Source of the DNA: Pigoraptor vietnamica
Taxonomy: Eukaryota > Opisthokonta > Filasterea
Direction: 5' to 3'
NCBI GenBank assembly: GCA_943704525.1
Contig: CALSCQ010002682.1
Coordinates: 1-16,553 of the forward strand
DNA: 16,553 bases
Shown here: one piece after another, positions 16,464-16,553 of the stretch
Layout: each line of letters starts with the position of its first letter
How positions within the stretch are numbered: the stretch's first letter is position 1
Position numbers and translations under genes: made by a program
The notes under the pieces: generated by a model
Seen by the model: only the letters and a program-made list of their open reading frames with translations
What the model was told of the DNA's origin: nothing
Databases searched by the model: none

Positions 16464-16553
<90 letters not shown>
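16464..16553. repeat. (GT)n microsatellite in intron 9 of the PH gene
   Basis: An uninterrupted TG/GT run of 90 bases continues past the window edge, preceded by interrupted GT sequence from 16451. It begins about 30 bases after the presumed donor at 16432. It is a typical dinucleotide microsatellite, probably length-variable and Z-DNA-prone, and a likely reason for a contig or assembly end here. Confidence 0.95.

Noticed and set aside
1-16553. CRISPR arrays, tRNA/rRNA genes, insertion sequences
   Set aside because: None could be seen. The repeats present are dinucleotide tracts, short promoter elements and a gene duplication. A tRNAscan/Infernal run would settle the RNA genes.

Overview
The window is eukaryotic nuclear DNA: GC-rich and gene-dense, with short spliceosomal introns (83-262 bp) and frequent (GT)n tracts. 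Four genes are split by introns whose splice sites can be placed almost to the base by comparison with known families. The gene set suggests a free-living protist, possibly on or near the opisthokont/holozoan or amoebozoan side: a Rhesus-type ammonia channel, an animal-style glutaminase with an N-terminal helical domain and C-terminal ankyrin repeats, a TMEM97-like EXPERA protein, a cytohesin-like PH domain and large Sel1-repeat proteins. The species cannot be fixed from sequence reading alone.

Layout. 1-341 may hold the last exons of an unrecognised plus-strand gene. 578-2467 and 2993-4777 (both minus) are tandem, intronless Sel1-repeat paralogues with predicted mitochondrial presequences. 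A 251-bp divergent promoter with a tandem 16-bp element separates the second from a three-exon TMEM97/sigma-2-receptor-like gene (5029-5791, plus). That gene converges on a six-exon Rh ammonia channel gene (5991-7916, minus). A 1.7-kb non-coding stretch follows, with CCAAT boxes, a bZIP-like palindrome, a CGTCAT-motif cluster and a TATA box. Next is a glutaminase gene of at least nine exons (10177-13472, plus; a further 5' exon is likely). Last comes a multi-exon coiled-coil/PH-domain gene (13682 onward, plus) that leaves the window inside a (GT)n-filled intron.

How they work together. The most striking point is the head-to-head pair of phosphate-activated-type glutaminase, which releases ammonia from glutamine, and an Rh-type ammonia channel, which moves it across a membrane. 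The same two activities underlie ammonia production and excretion in vertebrate kidney. Shared control is an inference from arrangement. The Sel1, TMEM97-like and PH genes have no evident pathway link to this pair.

Splicing is unusually uniform: all 24 donors have G at +5, 20 of 24 begin GTG, two look like GC donors, and 16 of 17 introns in the glutaminase and PH genes are in phase 0.
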